DNA of 64,000 nucleotides, taken from positions 196,317 through 260,316 of the forward strand of contig BPGU01000004.1 in NCBI GenBank assembly GCA_026003195.1, in the 5' to 3' direction. Origin of the DNA: Armatimonadota bacterium. GTDB taxonomy: Bacteria > Armatimonadota > HRBIN16. The position numbers were made by a program, and so were the translations under genes. Of this stretch, positions 12,917 to 22,745 are shown piece by piece. The notes under the pieces are model-generated. The model had not been told where the DNA came from. It searched no databases and worked only from the letters and a program-made list of their open reading frames with translations. Position 1 is the stretch's first letter. Every line of letters begins with the position of its first letter.

Positions 12917-14286
12917 AGATTCTGGTGATGAAATTCGGAGGTACCTCCGTCGATTCGCCGGAACATCGCGAAATCGCCGCCCGCAAGGTCATCCGCGCGA
13001 AGGAGAACGGCTTCGCCCCCGTGGTAGTGGTATCCGCCATCGGCAGGCGCGGTGCCCCCTACGCCACCGACACGCTGATAGAGTTCCTGCGCAGTATCGA
13101 TCCGTCCGTCCCTCCCAATCCCCGTGAGCAGGACCTGATGATGGCGTGTGGGGAGATTATCTCCACCGTGGTGATGGCACACACGCTCAAGACGATGGGC
13201 TACGATGCGGTCGCCCTGACCGGCGGGCAGGCGGGCATCATTACCGACAACGAATACGGCAACGCCCGGGTGCTGCAGATACATCCTCAGGCGATTCGCC
13301 ATCATCTGGAGGCGGGCAGGATTGTGGTGGTAGCCGGTTTTCAGGGCGTCGCCGAAGATAAGCTGGGCTTCCATCCCGACATCACCACACTTGGGCGAGG
13401 GGGTAGCGACACGACTGCCTCCGCACTGGGTGCCGCTTTGAACGCTGTGGCGGTGGAAATCTACACCGACGTGGACGGTGTGAAGACCGCTGACCCCGAT
13501 ATCATCCCCGATGCCAAGACGCTACCCGTCATCAGCTACGAAGAGGTGGCGGAAATCGCTCACCAGGGTGCGAAGGTGCTTCATCCTCGTGCTGCCGAAA
13601 TCGCTATGCTCCATAACATCCCCCTGTGGGTCAAGTGCACCTTTACCGAGGAACCCGGCACGCTGGTTACCTCTGCCGAGGGCGCAGAAGGGGTAGACCT
13701 GCCGGAAGTGACCGGCGTTACCCATATCACCGGCAAAATCGTGTACCTGATTTTCCATATCGGGGAGGTGCCAGAGAAACCGGAGATAGAACTGCAGCTC
13801 TACCGGCTGATGGCGCAGGCGAACATCAACCTCTATCTGAACAGTTACAGCCATGATACTCTCAGCTTTGCAGTGCCTCGCGACCGCTGGAACCTGGTAC
13901 AGAGCCTGCTGGACGGGCTGGTGATGCCGGCGGGTAATCCTGCTCAGCGCCTGTTCCTCTTTCGAGTGGGCGAGAAGCCCTCGCGGGAGTACCTGTTGCA
14001 GAAGCAGATGCTGAGTGCTCTGGGGGAGACTATCCCCCTGCAGGAGGTTCCGGTGGACGTGCTCGAAAACTGCACGATGGTTTCCCTGATTGCTGCCAAA
14101 CTCAGCCGCCGTCCCGGCGTGATGGCACTGTTCCTGCGCACACTGTATGAGGCGGGGATACAGGTGTTGCAGACGGCGGACTCGGAGATGTCGCTATCCT
14201 GTCTGGTCAACGAGAGCGACGTAGAGAAGGCGGTGCGCGTCTTACATGAGCGGTTCGTCACCGAGCGAGCGTACGCCCGACAGTGA
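12913..14286 (+). CDS. lysC: Aspartate kinase
   Basis: 457 aa, GTG start with GGAGGTGG upstream. It phosphorylates L-aspartate, the first step to lysine, threonine and methionine. The kinase motif KFGGTSVDSPEH (residues 7-18) and GRGGSDTTASALG (about 162-174) are intact, followed by VEIYTDVDGVKTADP. The C-terminal region (about 290-457) contains two ACT domains, the last reading CTMVSLIAAKLSRRPGVMA. It forms a translationally overlapping pair with the preceding ACT protein. The last 41 nt overlap the start of atpZ in another frame, tying amino-acid metabolism to the ATP synthase operon. Confidence 0.93.
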   Translation: MKILVMKFGGTSVDSPEHREIAARKVIRAKENGFAPVVVVSAIGRRGAPYATDTLIEFLRSIDPSVPPNPREQDLMMACGEIISTVVMAHTLKTMGYDAVALTGGQAGIITDNEYGNARVLQIHPQAIRHHLEAGRIVVVAGFQGVAEDKLGFHPDITTLGRGGSDTTASALGAALNAVAVEIYTDVDGVKTADPDIIPDAKTLPVISYEEVAEIAHQGAKVLHPRAAEIAMLHNIPLWVKCTFTEEPGTLVTSAEGAEGVDLPEVTGVTHITGKIVYLIFHIGEVPEKPEIELQLYRLMAQANINLYLNSYSHDTLSFAVPRDRWNLVQSLLDGLVMPAGNPAQRLFLFRVGEKPSREYLLQKQMLSALGETIPLQEVPVDVLENCTMVSLIAAKLSRRPGVMALFLRTLYEAGIQVLQTADSEMSLSCLVNESDVEKAVRVLHERFVTERAYARQ

Positions 14287-14620
14287 CCGGGAAGAGCGAG
14301 AGCCAGAGTTACCAAAGGCTCCCGAACTTCCCGAGCCGCCGGAGATACCCGCGCCCGACTTTCGCCTGCCCGGCGAGCCTCACCGAAGAGAGGCTCCCAT
14401 AGACAAAGGCATGCGGGCGATGGCGCTGGCAAGCACCATCGGGCTGTCGCTGGTGATACCGCCTGTGCTGGGCTATTTCGCCGGCCGCTGGCTGGATGGA
14501 AAGTTTGGCACCGAACCGGTGCTTTCGATGATGGGTCTGGTAGTCGGTATCGTGCTGGGGTTTGTGGAGATGGTGCATATCCTGCACCAGATTGAGCGGG
14601 AGGAGCGCAAGGGAAAGTAG
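14246..14620 (+). CDS. atpZ: AtpZ/AtpI-family ATP synthase accessory protein
   Basis: 124 aa. A 55-residue hydrophilic, Pro/Glu-rich N-terminus precedes two membrane helices (about 60-80 and 90-112). Between them is the family signature GYFAGRWLDGKFGTEP. AtpZ proteins precede the Fo genes and are linked to cation handling or assembly of the complex. The start lies within the 3' end of aspartokinase (41-nt overlap). A shorter start at ATG 14411 would drop the N-terminal tail. Confidence 0.8.
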   Translation: MSGSSPSERTPDSDREEREPELPKAPELPEPPEIPAPDFRLPGEPHRREAPIDKGMRAMALASTIGLSLVIPPVLGYFAGRWLDGKFGTEPVLSMMGLVVGIVLGFVEMVHILHQIEREERKGK

Positions 14621-14622
14621 CG

Positions 14623-15036
14623 ATGCAGGAACTGCGCGTTGCCTACAGAAGCATGGCATGGATGGCTGCGCTGGGAGGGTATCTGCTGTTGCATTACCGG
14701 CAATGGCAAATGGCAGCGGGCTATCTGGCAGGCGCGGTACTGGCAGCGTTGATGCTGTGGAGCTTGCAGCAGCTGGCAGGTGGGCTTAGTACGAGTGTTA
14801 CCAGACCTGGGCGCTGGTGGTGGAAACATGCGCTCTGGCGCTACCCTGTGCTGTTGCTGGTCTTGTGGGCCGTTTCGCGACAGCCGATCATGTGGATAGC
14901 GGGGTTTGTGATGGGGGTTACTTTGTTACCGTTATCGGTAGGGATGCTGGCGATGCGCCGGGCATGGCGTCGCCCGGCGTGGTGGAGCGTCGAGTACTGG
15001 GCGCCTCGCACCGTTCGCAAATCACGAGAGTTATAA
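14623..15036 (+). CDS. AtpI-like membrane protein
   Basis: 137 aa with four hydrophobic segments (about 10-28, 30-50, 72-88 and 90-110) and a basic tail. Position directly between atpZ and subunit a, and its size, match the AtpI-type Fo assembly factor that helps form the c-ring. Sequence conservation in this family is weak, so the assignment is mostly by context and topology. It starts 2 nt after the atpZ stop. Confidence 0.65.
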   Translation: MQELRVAYRSMAWMAALGGYLLLHYRQWQMAAGYLAGAVLAALMLWSLQQLAGGLSTSVTRPGRWWWKHALWRYPVLLLVLWAVSRQPIMWIAGFVMGVTLLPLSVGMLAMRRAWRRPAWWSVEYWAPRTVRKSREL

Positions 15037-15057
15037 GGGAGGTCATCGGAGGAGGAA

Positions 15058-15759
15058 TTGGAAGGCCATCACGCCAGTCCATGGTTGTTTGTCGCCAACG
15101 CAGGGTTCGTCGCATTTCTTCTGCTGCTGGCGGCGATAACGGGCACGCGCCGGATGGAGAAGATTCCCCGCAGATTCTGGCAGAACGTCGCCGAGCAGGC
15201 GGTCGAATCGTTCCGTCATTTCGCGGTGAACGTCATCGGACACGGCGGGGAAAAGCATGTTCCTTTTCTGGGCACGCTATTCATCTTCATTCTGGCATCC
15301 AACCTGATTGGTCTGGTGCCTGTTTTCAGTGCAGCCGCCCCGACGGCAAACCTCAACACAACCATTGCGCTGGCGTTGATCACGTTCTTCTATGTGCAGT
15401 GGCAGGGCATTCGCGCCAACGGTGTGCTGGGGTATCTGAAACACTTCACCATGGGCACTCACCCATTACTCTGGCCGCTGATGGTGCCTCTGGAGATTAT
15501 CAGCGAGCTGGCAAAGCCTCTGTCTCTGGCGATACGTTTGTATGGTAACATGTACGGGAAGGAACAGGTGATTATCGTGCTGGTGGGGCTGGCGGCGTCG
15601 TTGTTGCCCATCTGGCTGCCTATTCCCTTCCAGTTTCCAATACTGGTTTTCGGAGTGTTCGTCGGCTTCGTGCAGGCGCTGGTGTTCACCTTGCTGGCAG
15701 GGATTTACATTTCCCTGATGACGCAACACGAGGAGGCGCATGCCCATGAGGTTCGGTAG
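15058..15759 (+). CDS. atpB: ATP synthase Fo subunit a
   Basis: 233 aa, TTG start preceded by GGAGGAGGA. It forms the proton or sodium channel half-sites against the c-ring. Conserved segments are seen: FLGTLFIFILASNLIGLVPV and, in the essential helix, ELAKPLSLAIRLYGNMYGKE, whose Arg is the key channel residue. There are five to six membrane helices. It is separated by 55 nt from subunit c. Confidence 0.93.
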   Translation: MEGHHASPWLFVANAGFVAFLLLLAAITGTRRMEKIPRRFWQNVAEQAVESFRHFAVNVIGHGGEKHVPFLGTLFIFILASNLIGLVPVFSAAAPTANLNTTIALALITFFYVQWQGIRANGVLGYLKHFTMGTHPLLWPLMVPLEIISELAKPLSLAIRLYGNMYGKEQVIIVLVGLAASLLPIWLPIPFQFPILVFGVFVGFVQALVFTLLAGIYISLMTQHEEAHAHEVR

Positions 15760-15814
15760 TCATCGCGGCACACTGTGCCGCTTTCTATAACACTTGAGTA
15801 CAAGGAGGAAGAGC

Positions 15815-16081
15815 GTGGGTCTGTATCTATTCGGGTTAGCGCTGGCGGTTGGCTTCGGCTTGCCGGTGGCGGTATTGTCGGCGGCGATTGCGCAGGGGCG
15901 TGCAGCCGCAGCAGCGCTGGAAGGCATGGCTCGTCAGCCAGAGGCGGCGGGGAACATCCGAACCGCGATGATTATCGCTCTGGCGTTCATCGAGTCGCTG
16001 GTGATTTACGCCCTGCTCATGTTCTTCATGCTGCAGGGCAAGCTGCCCGGCATCGATGCGCTCGCGCAGCTACCCAAGTAG
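15815..16081 (+). CDS. atpE: ATP synthase Fo subunit c
   Basis: 88 aa, two-helix hairpin. GTG at 15815 is preferred over TTG at 15794 because AAGGAGGAA (15802-15810) lies 4 nt before the GTG and would fall inside the longer frame. The loop ARQPEA (39-44) is canonical, and the ion-binding Glu is E60 in AFIESLVIYALL. Q27, E60, S61 and Y65 fall at the same spacing as Q32, E65, S66 and Y70 of the Ilyobacter tartaricus sodium c-ring, so sodium coupling is possible. Confidence 0.93.
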   Translation: MGLYLFGLALAVGFGLPVAVLSAAIAQGRAAAAALEGMARQPEAAGNIRTAMIIALAFIESLVIYALLMFFMLQGKLPGIDALAQLPK

Positions 16082-16086
16082 TTGCT

Positions 16087-16108
16087 GGCGGGGTGCTGAC
16101 ACACCCCG
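16087..16108 (+). terminator. Intercistronic hairpin after atpE
   Basis: GGCGGGGTG-CTGA-CACCCCGCC: a perfect 9-bp stem with a 4-nt loop, starting 6 nt after the atpE stop and followed by TCTCTACAC. It probably acts as an mRNA stabiliser or partial terminator that raises subunit c output relative to the downstream genes. Confidence 0.6.
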
Positions 16109-16152
16109 CCTCTCTACACACATCCAAGGATAGCGAGGCGTAGAAGCGACAC

Positions 16153-16659
16153 ATGGGCAAAATCATGCATCAACTGGGCATCGAACCGGCGACCATCGTC
16201 GTCGAGATGGTGGGGTTCGTGCTGTTGCTGTTGCTGCTCAAACGTTTCCTGTGGGTTCCGGTGACGAACTATCTGGAGCAGCGTCAGAAGGACATCGCGC
16301 AGACATACGACAAGGTCGAGCAAACTCGTCAGGAGATGGAGCGACTTCGCAGCGAGTACGAGCAACGCCTTGCGAACATCGAGGCGGAAGCCCGTGCTCA
16401 GATTCAAGAGGCTGTCAAAGAAGCACAACAGTTGCGGGAACATATTCTGGCGGAAGCCCGGCAGCAAGCGGAAAAGATGGTACGCGACGCGGAAGAGACC
16501 ATTCGCTATGAGCGCGAGCGGGCGCTGTCGGAGATGCGGACACAGGTGGTGGAGCTGACCCTGCTGGCGACCTCCCGAATCCTGCAGGAGAGCGTGGATG
16601 ACGCCAGGCATCGCAAGATGGTAGAGGACTTTGTGGAGCAGGTGGCGAGCAACGGATGA
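16153..16659 (+). CDS. atpF: ATP synthase Fo subunit b
   Basis: 168 aa. One N-terminal membrane helix (about 12-30, VVEMVGFVLLLLLLKRFLW) is followed by a long charged coiled-coil that forms the peripheral stalk. Only one b gene is present, so a homodimer is expected. The start could be residue 1 or the Met at codon 5. The stop overlaps the delta start by 4 nt (ATGA). The 70-nt gap after subunit c contains GGCGGGGTG/CACCCCGCC (16087-16108), an inverted repeat that could set the usual high c-to-b ratio. Confidence 0.92.
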   Translation: MGKIMHQLGIEPATIVVEMVGFVLLLLLLKRFLWVPVTNYLEQRQKDIAQTYDKVEQTRQEMERLRSEYEQRLANIEAEARAQIQEAVKEAQQLREHILAEARQQAEKMVRDAEETIRYERERALSEMRTQVVELTLLATSRILQESVDDARHRKMVEDFVEQVASNG

Positions 16660-17201
16660 GGGAAGAACGCGTCGCTAAACGATATGCTCGTGCTCTGTTT
16701 CAGGCAGCAGTACGCGCTCAGGCAGTGGATGCGGTAAACGAGGCGTTGCAGCAACTGCTGGCTACACTGCACGAGCAGCCGCCTCTGCGATACCTGCTGC
16801 TCAACCCTCTGGTTCCGCGAGAGCGCAAGCAGCAGATGGTGCAGGAATCCATCGGGCGCCGCACGCATCCCCTGCTGGCATCCTTGCTCAGCGTTCTGGT
16901 AGACAAGCGACGGGAACGCTTGCTACCTGAGGTGGCGCGCGGGTTCAGCGAGCTGCGCGATGAGCACCTAGGCATCATGCGGGTGCAGGCCGTCACCGCC
17001 TATCCGCTGGATAGCCAGCAGGAACAGGCGCTGATCCGCAGCTTGGAACGGCGCACCGGCAAAACGGTGCTTCTGGAGACACAGGTAGACCCGTCGCTGA
17101 TTGGTGGTATCCTGGTGCGCATCGGCGACACGATTATCGACGGCAGTGTGCGTGGGCAGCTGCAGCGACTGAAGCAGTATTTGCTAAATGCTTGGGGATG
17201 A
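16656..17201 (+). CDS. atpH: ATP synthase F1 subunit delta
   Basis: 181 aa, typical for delta/OSCP, which links the peripheral stalk to the top of F1. The N-terminal [14 protein letters not shown] motif and the C-terminal [20 protein letters not shown], then [20 protein letters not shown] are characteristic. The start overlaps atpF by 4 nt. The end overlaps the long atpA frame, but the chosen atpA start at 17215 leaves a short gap instead. Confidence 0.93.
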   Translation: MREERVAKRYARALFQAAVRAQAVDAVNEALQQLLATLHEQPPLRYLLLNPLVPRERKQQMVQESIGRRTHPLLASLLSVLVDKRRERLLPEVARGFSELRDEHLGIMRVQAVTAYPLDSQQEQALIRSLERRTGKTVLLETQVDPSLIGGILVRIGDTIIDGSVRGQLQRLKQYLLNAWG

Positions 17202-17214
17202 GGAGGCAGGAGCC

Positions 17215-18738
<1,524 letters not shown>

Positions 18739-18741
18739 GCG

Positions 18742-19614
18742 ATGGCGACACTGAGGCAGATACGACAGCGGATCCGTATCGCGCGCAACATCCAGCAAAT
18801 CACCCGCGCGATGAAGCTGATCGCAGCCGCACGCCTGAAGCGGGCGCAAGACCGCGTGCTGGCATCGCGTCCCTATTCCGAGAAGATGCAGACGCTCATC
18901 GGTACGCTGGCACTGGCGAGCGGTGCCGTAGAACATCCGCTTCTGCAGAGCCGAGAACAGGTGCGCCGTGTGGGCGTTTTGCTCATCACCGCCGACAGGG
19001 GGCTGTGCGGCAGCTATAACACCAACATCATCCGTCGCTGCATGGATTTTGTGCGTCAGTACGAGCCCGATCAGGTGCGTCTGTTGACAGTGGGCAAGAA
19101 GGGAATGCAGTTCCTGCAGCGGCGAGGTTACCCCTCTGTACAGCATTTCAGCATCCCCCTGTCGGGACCCACCATCGCACACGCCCAGGAGATAGCGAAC
19201 GTCGCCCAGCAAATGTTCCTATCGGAGGAGGTGGATGAGTTCTATCTGGTATTCAGCCGTTTTCGCAGTGCGCTGGTGCAGATACCGACGGTGCAGCGCC
19301 TTCTGCCTGTGGAGCGTGCGGAGGCAGAAAACGGACGGGTGGAGTACCTGGATTTCCTTTTCGAGCCATCCTCCGAAGATTTGCTCAAGAGGCTGTTGCC
19401 TCGCTATGTGCTGAATCTGGTGTACCAGGCGTTACTGGAGTCTGCCGCTAGCGAGCATGGCGCGCGCATGACCGCTATGTCCGCCGCAACCGACAATGCG
19501 GGTAAAATGATATCGACACTCACTCTCAACCTGAACCGCGCCCGACAGGCAGCGATTACCAAAGAGATACTGGAGGTCGTGTCGGGAGCGGAGGCGTTGA
19601 AGGAGGGCGAGTAA
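18742..19614 (+). CDS. atpG: ATP synthase F1 subunit gamma
   Basis: 290 aa central-stalk subunit. The N-terminal coiled-coil RIRIARNIQQITRAMKLIAA and the C-terminal MSAATDNAGKMISTLTLNLN are the family hallmarks. It starts 3 nt after the atpA stop. In most bacteria atpD follows directly; here the next ATP synthase gene starts 3.8 kb later, after five unrelated genes on the same strand. Confidence 0.95.
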   Translation: MATLRQIRQRIRIARNIQQITRAMKLIAAARLKRAQDRVLASRPYSEKMQTLIGTLALASGAVEHPLLQSREQVRRVGVLLITADRGLCGSYNTNIIRRCMDFVRQYEPDQVRLLTVGKKGMQFLQRRGYPSVQHFSIPLSGPTIAHAQEIANVAQQMFLSEEVDEFYLVFSRFRSALVQIPTVQRLLPVERAEAENGRVEYLDFLFEPSSEDLLKRLLPRYVLNLVYQALLESAASEHGARMTAMSAATDNAGKMISTLTLNLNRARQAAITKEILEVVSGAEALKEGE

Positions 19615-19638
19615 CCCGTTCGCCCGGAGGTGATGGTA

Positions 19639-20991
19639 ATGTTGCGCCGTGTCTCGTTGCCCCTGCTGGCAGCATCGTGTGGGGTGTTGACGATAGGATG
19701 GGGGCTGGCACAGTCCCCGGACGTGGTGCGCCTGCCGGTGGTCTTTACCGAGCGCGAGGCGGTGATGGTGGCTCCGCCCGACTTCGTAGCTCCACCGGAG
19801 GTAGTGGACGGCAAATGGTCATCCGATGGGCGTTATGCTATCGTCGTGCGGCGGTATGCGCGCCTTGTCGACCCGCAGAACCTACCGGAGCAGTTTCAGT
19901 GGTCTCTTCTGGTGTGGGATAACCGCCAGAAGCGAGCTGTAGAGGTTTGGAAAAGCACCGGAGGGCAAAAGCTGGTGTCTGAGATACAGTGGATGGCAGG
20001 TGCACCCGTTGCGTTGCTGAAGATGCACGGCGGTGTGCGCGAGGTCGTAGAGGACGTTTGGGAAGAAACTATCGTCTTTGCGCGTGTACACGCCGCAAGC
20101 GGCACCTTGAAAATGTTAGGAGAACCCGACCGCTGGAAGGAAATGAACGTCTCGCCAGTGAAGCCGTTCGCTCTGCTACTGGGCGAGCAGGCTTACCAGG
20201 TGCTTCGGGCGGATGGCACGCTCAGTGCGCCCATCCCGTATGAGCAGGTATTCTCAGCAGGTGAATCCCGACGCCCTTCGTGGACGTGGATGTTCGGAGC
20301 AACATGGACGGCAGACGGCACGAAACTGGTAGTCGAGCTGCTCGACAAGACGCCTGAAGGCAAAACGGAGAAAAAGTTCATCATGGTAGACCCGCTTGCG
20401 AGAACGAGCCAGTCTGTTTCGCAGGAGCCTCCGCTGTATGAGCCTGCTCCGCGCCGTCTCCCTCTGCGGGTGGAGATGGTAGAGGGCGAGCTGAAGGCGG
20501 GGGATAGCGTGGCAGAGGTGCGCTCGGCATGGCTGGTGGGTAGCAAAGGGCGTACCTTGATATGCGCGGATGTGCAAGCGGCAGACTTGACTCCCACAGG
20601 GGAGGCAGTATGGTATATCTCGCAGGGAGCGGCATGGGTAACGCCTCTGCGAAAGCTCACGCAGAAGCAGTACGATGCGCTACATCGCGAGGCGTTGCGC
20701 GAAACGGTCATGTCCAACGCTAAGCAGATTGGACTGGCGCTGCTGATGTACGTGCAGGACTACGACGAGACCTTCCCACCCAACACGGGCAATGTACAGG
20801 ATATTCTGATGCCCTACGTCCAGAATCAGCAGGTATTCAACTTGCCCGGCACCAGCTTCTTCTACCTGATGAACGCACACACTCTGCCGAGCATCGACCG
20901 ACCTGCAGAGACGATGGCAGGCTACATCCAGACCCCATACGGACGCGCGGTCATCTGGGTAGACGGGCACGTGACGTGGCAGAGCGATTAA
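19639..20991 (+). CDS. Secreted propeller-like protein with pseudopilin-type C-terminus
   Basis: 450 aa. The start at ATG 19639 has CGGAGG 8 nt upstream; in-frame GTG 19630 and ATG 19633 are alternatives. A signal peptide is visible (LPLLAASCGVLTIGWGLAQ), then about 300 residues of WD/TolB-like beta repeats (WSSDGRYAIVVRR, TWTADGTKLVVELLD). The last 100 residues (SNAKQIGLALLMYVQDYDET, then YGRAVIWVDGHVTW) look like the C-terminal part of DUF1559/H-X9-DG prepilins, without the prepilin leader. It is likely periplasmic or surface-located. The function is unknown. It lies between atpG and the Uma2 array and ends 14 nt before it. Confidence 0.75.
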   Translation: MLRRVSLPLLAASCGVLTIGWGLAQSPDVVRLPVVFTEREAVMVAPPDFVAPPEVVDGKWSSDGRYAIVVRRYARLVDPQNLPEQFQWSLLVWDNRQKRAVEVWKSTGGQKLVSEIQWMAGAPVALLKMHGGVREVVEDVWEETIVFARVHAASGTLKMLGEPDRWKEMNVSPVKPFALLLGEQAYQVLRADGTLSAPIPYEQVFSAGESRRPSWTWMFGATWTADGTKLVVELLDKTPEGKTEKKFIMVDPLARTSQSVSQEPPLYEPAPRRLPLRVEMVEGELKAGDSVAEVRSAWLVGSKGRTLICADVQAADLTPTGEAVWYISQGAAWVTPLRKLTQKQYDALHREALRETVMSNAKQIGLALLMYVQDYDETFPPNTGNVQDILMPYVQNQQVFNLPGTSFFYLMNAHTLPSIDRPAETMAGYIQTPYGRAVIWVDGHVTWQSD

Positions 20992-21005
20992 GGCAGGGAG
21001 AGCCG

Positions 21006-21569
21006 ATGGCTGTCACCGCTGGGAAAAAGACGTACACGATAGACGACCTGTGGGAACTGTCGCACAGGGTAAAGGACAGGCGTCTGGAACTGGTGAGGGG
21101 AGAACTGAGGGAATTGGCACCAGCAAACGACGAGCACGGGTACCTGGCAAGCCAGCTATTACTGATTGTCGCGCAGTTTGTCAAGCAACACGGTCTGGGC
21201 TACACTTTCGCTGCGGAGACGGGCTTTGTGCTTTTGGAGAACCCTGCCACCGTGCGGGCGCCTGATTTTGCCTTCGTCTCGCGGGAGCGTGTGCCCAGGC
21301 AATGGACACGCCATTTTGCTCGTTATGTGCCCGACCTGGTAGCGGAGGTGGTCTCTCCCAGCGATACCTTCAGCGAAGTGACGGAGAAAGTAGACGACTG
21401 GTTGCAGGCGGGGGTAAGGATGGTGTGGGTGGTGGATCCGTCCAGTCGGGTAGTATATGTGTATCGTGCAGGACAGCCTGTGCGTGTGTTGCATGAGGAA
21501 GACGTGCTGCAAGGCGAAGAGGTGTTGCCCGGTTTCCAGTGCAAGGTGTCCGAGATTTTCGCGCGATAG
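21006..21569 (+). CDS. Uma2 family endonuclease-like protein, array copy 1
   Basis: 187 aa. Uma2 (DUF820) has a PD-(D/E)XK nuclease-like fold; the biological role is generally unknown. The acidic residues expected at the active site are in VRAPDFAFVSRE and PDLVAEVVSPSDTFSE, followed by EKVDDWLQAG and VWVVDP. The start at 21006 is set by conservation with the other copies and AGGCAGGGAG upstream; a frame to 20976 would overlap the preceding gene. It is the first of four tandem copies. Its 3' end and the 15-nt gap are almost identical to those of copies 2 and 3. Confidence 0.85.
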   Translation: MAVTAGKKTYTIDDLWELSHRVKDRRLELVRGELRELAPANDEHGYLASQLLLIVAQFVKQHGLGYTFAAETGFVLLENPATVRAPDFAFVSRERVPRQWTRHFARYVPDLVAEVVSPSDTFSEVTEKVDDWLQAGVRMVWVVDPSSRVVYVYRAGQPVRVLHEEDVLQGEEVLPGFQCKVSEIFAR

Positions 21570-21690
21570 AGGCAGGGAAAGCAGATGGCTGTAGCCACGG
21601 CAAAGAAGACATACACGATAGACGACCTGTGGGAACTGTCGCATCGCACAGGCAAACGCCTGGAACTGGTAAAAGGAGAACTGAGAGAGT
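21480..21690 (+). repeat. Uma2 array connector repeat (instance between copies 1 and 2)
   Basis: About 200 bp spanning the 3' end of one Uma2 gene, the 15-nt gap and the 5' end of the next. Near-identical instances lie at about 22060-22280 and 22640-22860. The perfectly shared core includes GAGGCAGGGAAAGCAGATGG at the junction (GGGATGGCAG in the last one). Such homogenised joints around divergent cores favour unequal recombination and gene conversion. Confidence 0.75.
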
Positions 21691-22151
21691 TGACCCCGAG
21701 TGGATGGGAGCACGGCAGGTTATGTGCGCGGATAGCGCGTTTGCTGGACGAATACGCTGAGCGCGAGGAAACGGGTATCGTACTGGGAGCGGAGGCGGGG
21801 TGTATCTTGCAAGGCGGTGACCATCCCACAGTACGTGCGGCGGATGCAGCATATGTGCGTACAGAGCGTCTACCGCAAGGTGTCGTGCCGCAGCGTTTCG
21901 GGGAGGTGCCTCCCGACCTGGTGGTGGAGGTGCTGTCTCCGTCTGATACCTTCTCAGAGGTAGCAGAGAAGGTGAGTGACTGGCTGCAGGCAGGAGTGCA
22001 GCTGGTATGGGTGGTGGACCCTGCAGATCACACGGTGAGCGTGCACCGTGCGGGGCATCCTGTGCGTGTGTTGCATGAGGAGGACGTGCTGCAAGGCGAA
22101 GAGGTATTGCCCGGTTTCCAGTGCAAGGTGTCGGAGATTTTCGCACGATAG
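21585..22151 (+). CDS. Uma2 family endonuclease-like protein, array copy 2 (divergent core)
   Basis: 188 aa. The first 24 residues and last 30 are nearly the same as in the other copies at both DNA and protein level. The core (about residues 37-155) is clearly divergent: SGWEHGRLCARIARLLDEYA, VRAADAAYVRTERLP, PDLVVEVLSPSDTFSE. The active-site Asp (RAAD) and Glu (VVEV) are retained. It therefore looks like a different Uma2 paralogue carried on the same connector DNA. It starts 15 nt after copy 1. Confidence 0.85.
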   Translation: MAVATAKKTYTIDDLWELSHRTGKRLELVKGELRELTPSGWEHGRLCARIARLLDEYAEREETGIVLGAEAGCILQGGDHPTVRAADAAYVRTERLPQGVVPQRFGEVPPDLVVEVLSPSDTFSEVAEKVSDWLQAGVQLVWVVDPADHTVSVHRAGHPVRVLHEEDVLQGEEVLPGFQCKVSEIFAR

Positions 22152-22166
22152 AGGCAGGGAAAGCAG

Positions 22167-22730
22167 ATGGCTGTAGCCACGGCAAAGAGGACATACACGA
22201 TAGACGACCTGTGGGAGCTGTCGCACAGGGTGAGGGACAAGCGTCTGGAGCTGGTCAGGGGGGAACTGAGAGAGTTGGCGCCGGCAAACGAAGAACACGG
22301 GTATCTCACGATGCGCCTCGGGACGCTGGTGACGGTATTCGTCATGCAACACCAGTTGGGCTACACTTTTGCAGCGGAGACGGGCTTTGTGTTGTCGGAG
22401 GAGCCTGCCACCGTTCGTGCGCCCGATTTTGCGTTTCTTTCTCGCGAGCGCGCTCCGCAGGAGTGGAGCCGCCACTTTGCCCGCTATGTTCCCGACCTGG
22501 TGGCGGAGGTGGTCTCTCCGAATGATACCTTCAGCGAAGTGGCGGAGAAAGTGAACGACTGGTTACAGGCGGGGGTAAGGATGGTGTGGGTGGTGGATCC
22601 GTCCAGTCGGGTAGTATATGTGTATCGTGCAGGACAGCCTGTGCGTGTGTTGCATGAGGAGGACGTGCTGCAAGGCGAAGAGGTATTGCCCGGTTTCCAG
22701 TGCAAGGTGTCGGAGATTTTCGCACGATAG
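22167..22730 (+). CDS. Uma2 family endonuclease-like protein, array copy 3
   Basis: 187 aa. It is almost identical to copy 4 at DNA level apart from a block at 22305-22357 coding LTMRLGTLVTVFVMQHQ, where copy 4 has an unrelated sequence of equal length. Active-site segments VRAPDFAFLSRE and PDLVAEVVSPNDTFSE are intact. The 15-nt gap (GAGGCAGGGAAAGCAG-type) and the first codons match copy 2 exactly or nearly so. It is expected to be co-transcribed with the array and possibly with the ATP synthase genes. Confidence 0.85.
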   Translation: MAVATAKRTYTIDDLWELSHRVRDKRLELVRGELRELAPANEEHGYLTMRLGTLVTVFVMQHQLGYTFAAETGFVLSEEPATVRAPDFAFLSRERAPQEWSRHFARYVPDLVAEVVSPNDTFSEVAEKVNDWLQAGVRMVWVVDPSSRVVYVYRAGQPVRVLHEEDVLQGEEVLPGFQCKVSEIFAR

Positions 22731-22745
22731 AGGCAGGGATGGCAG

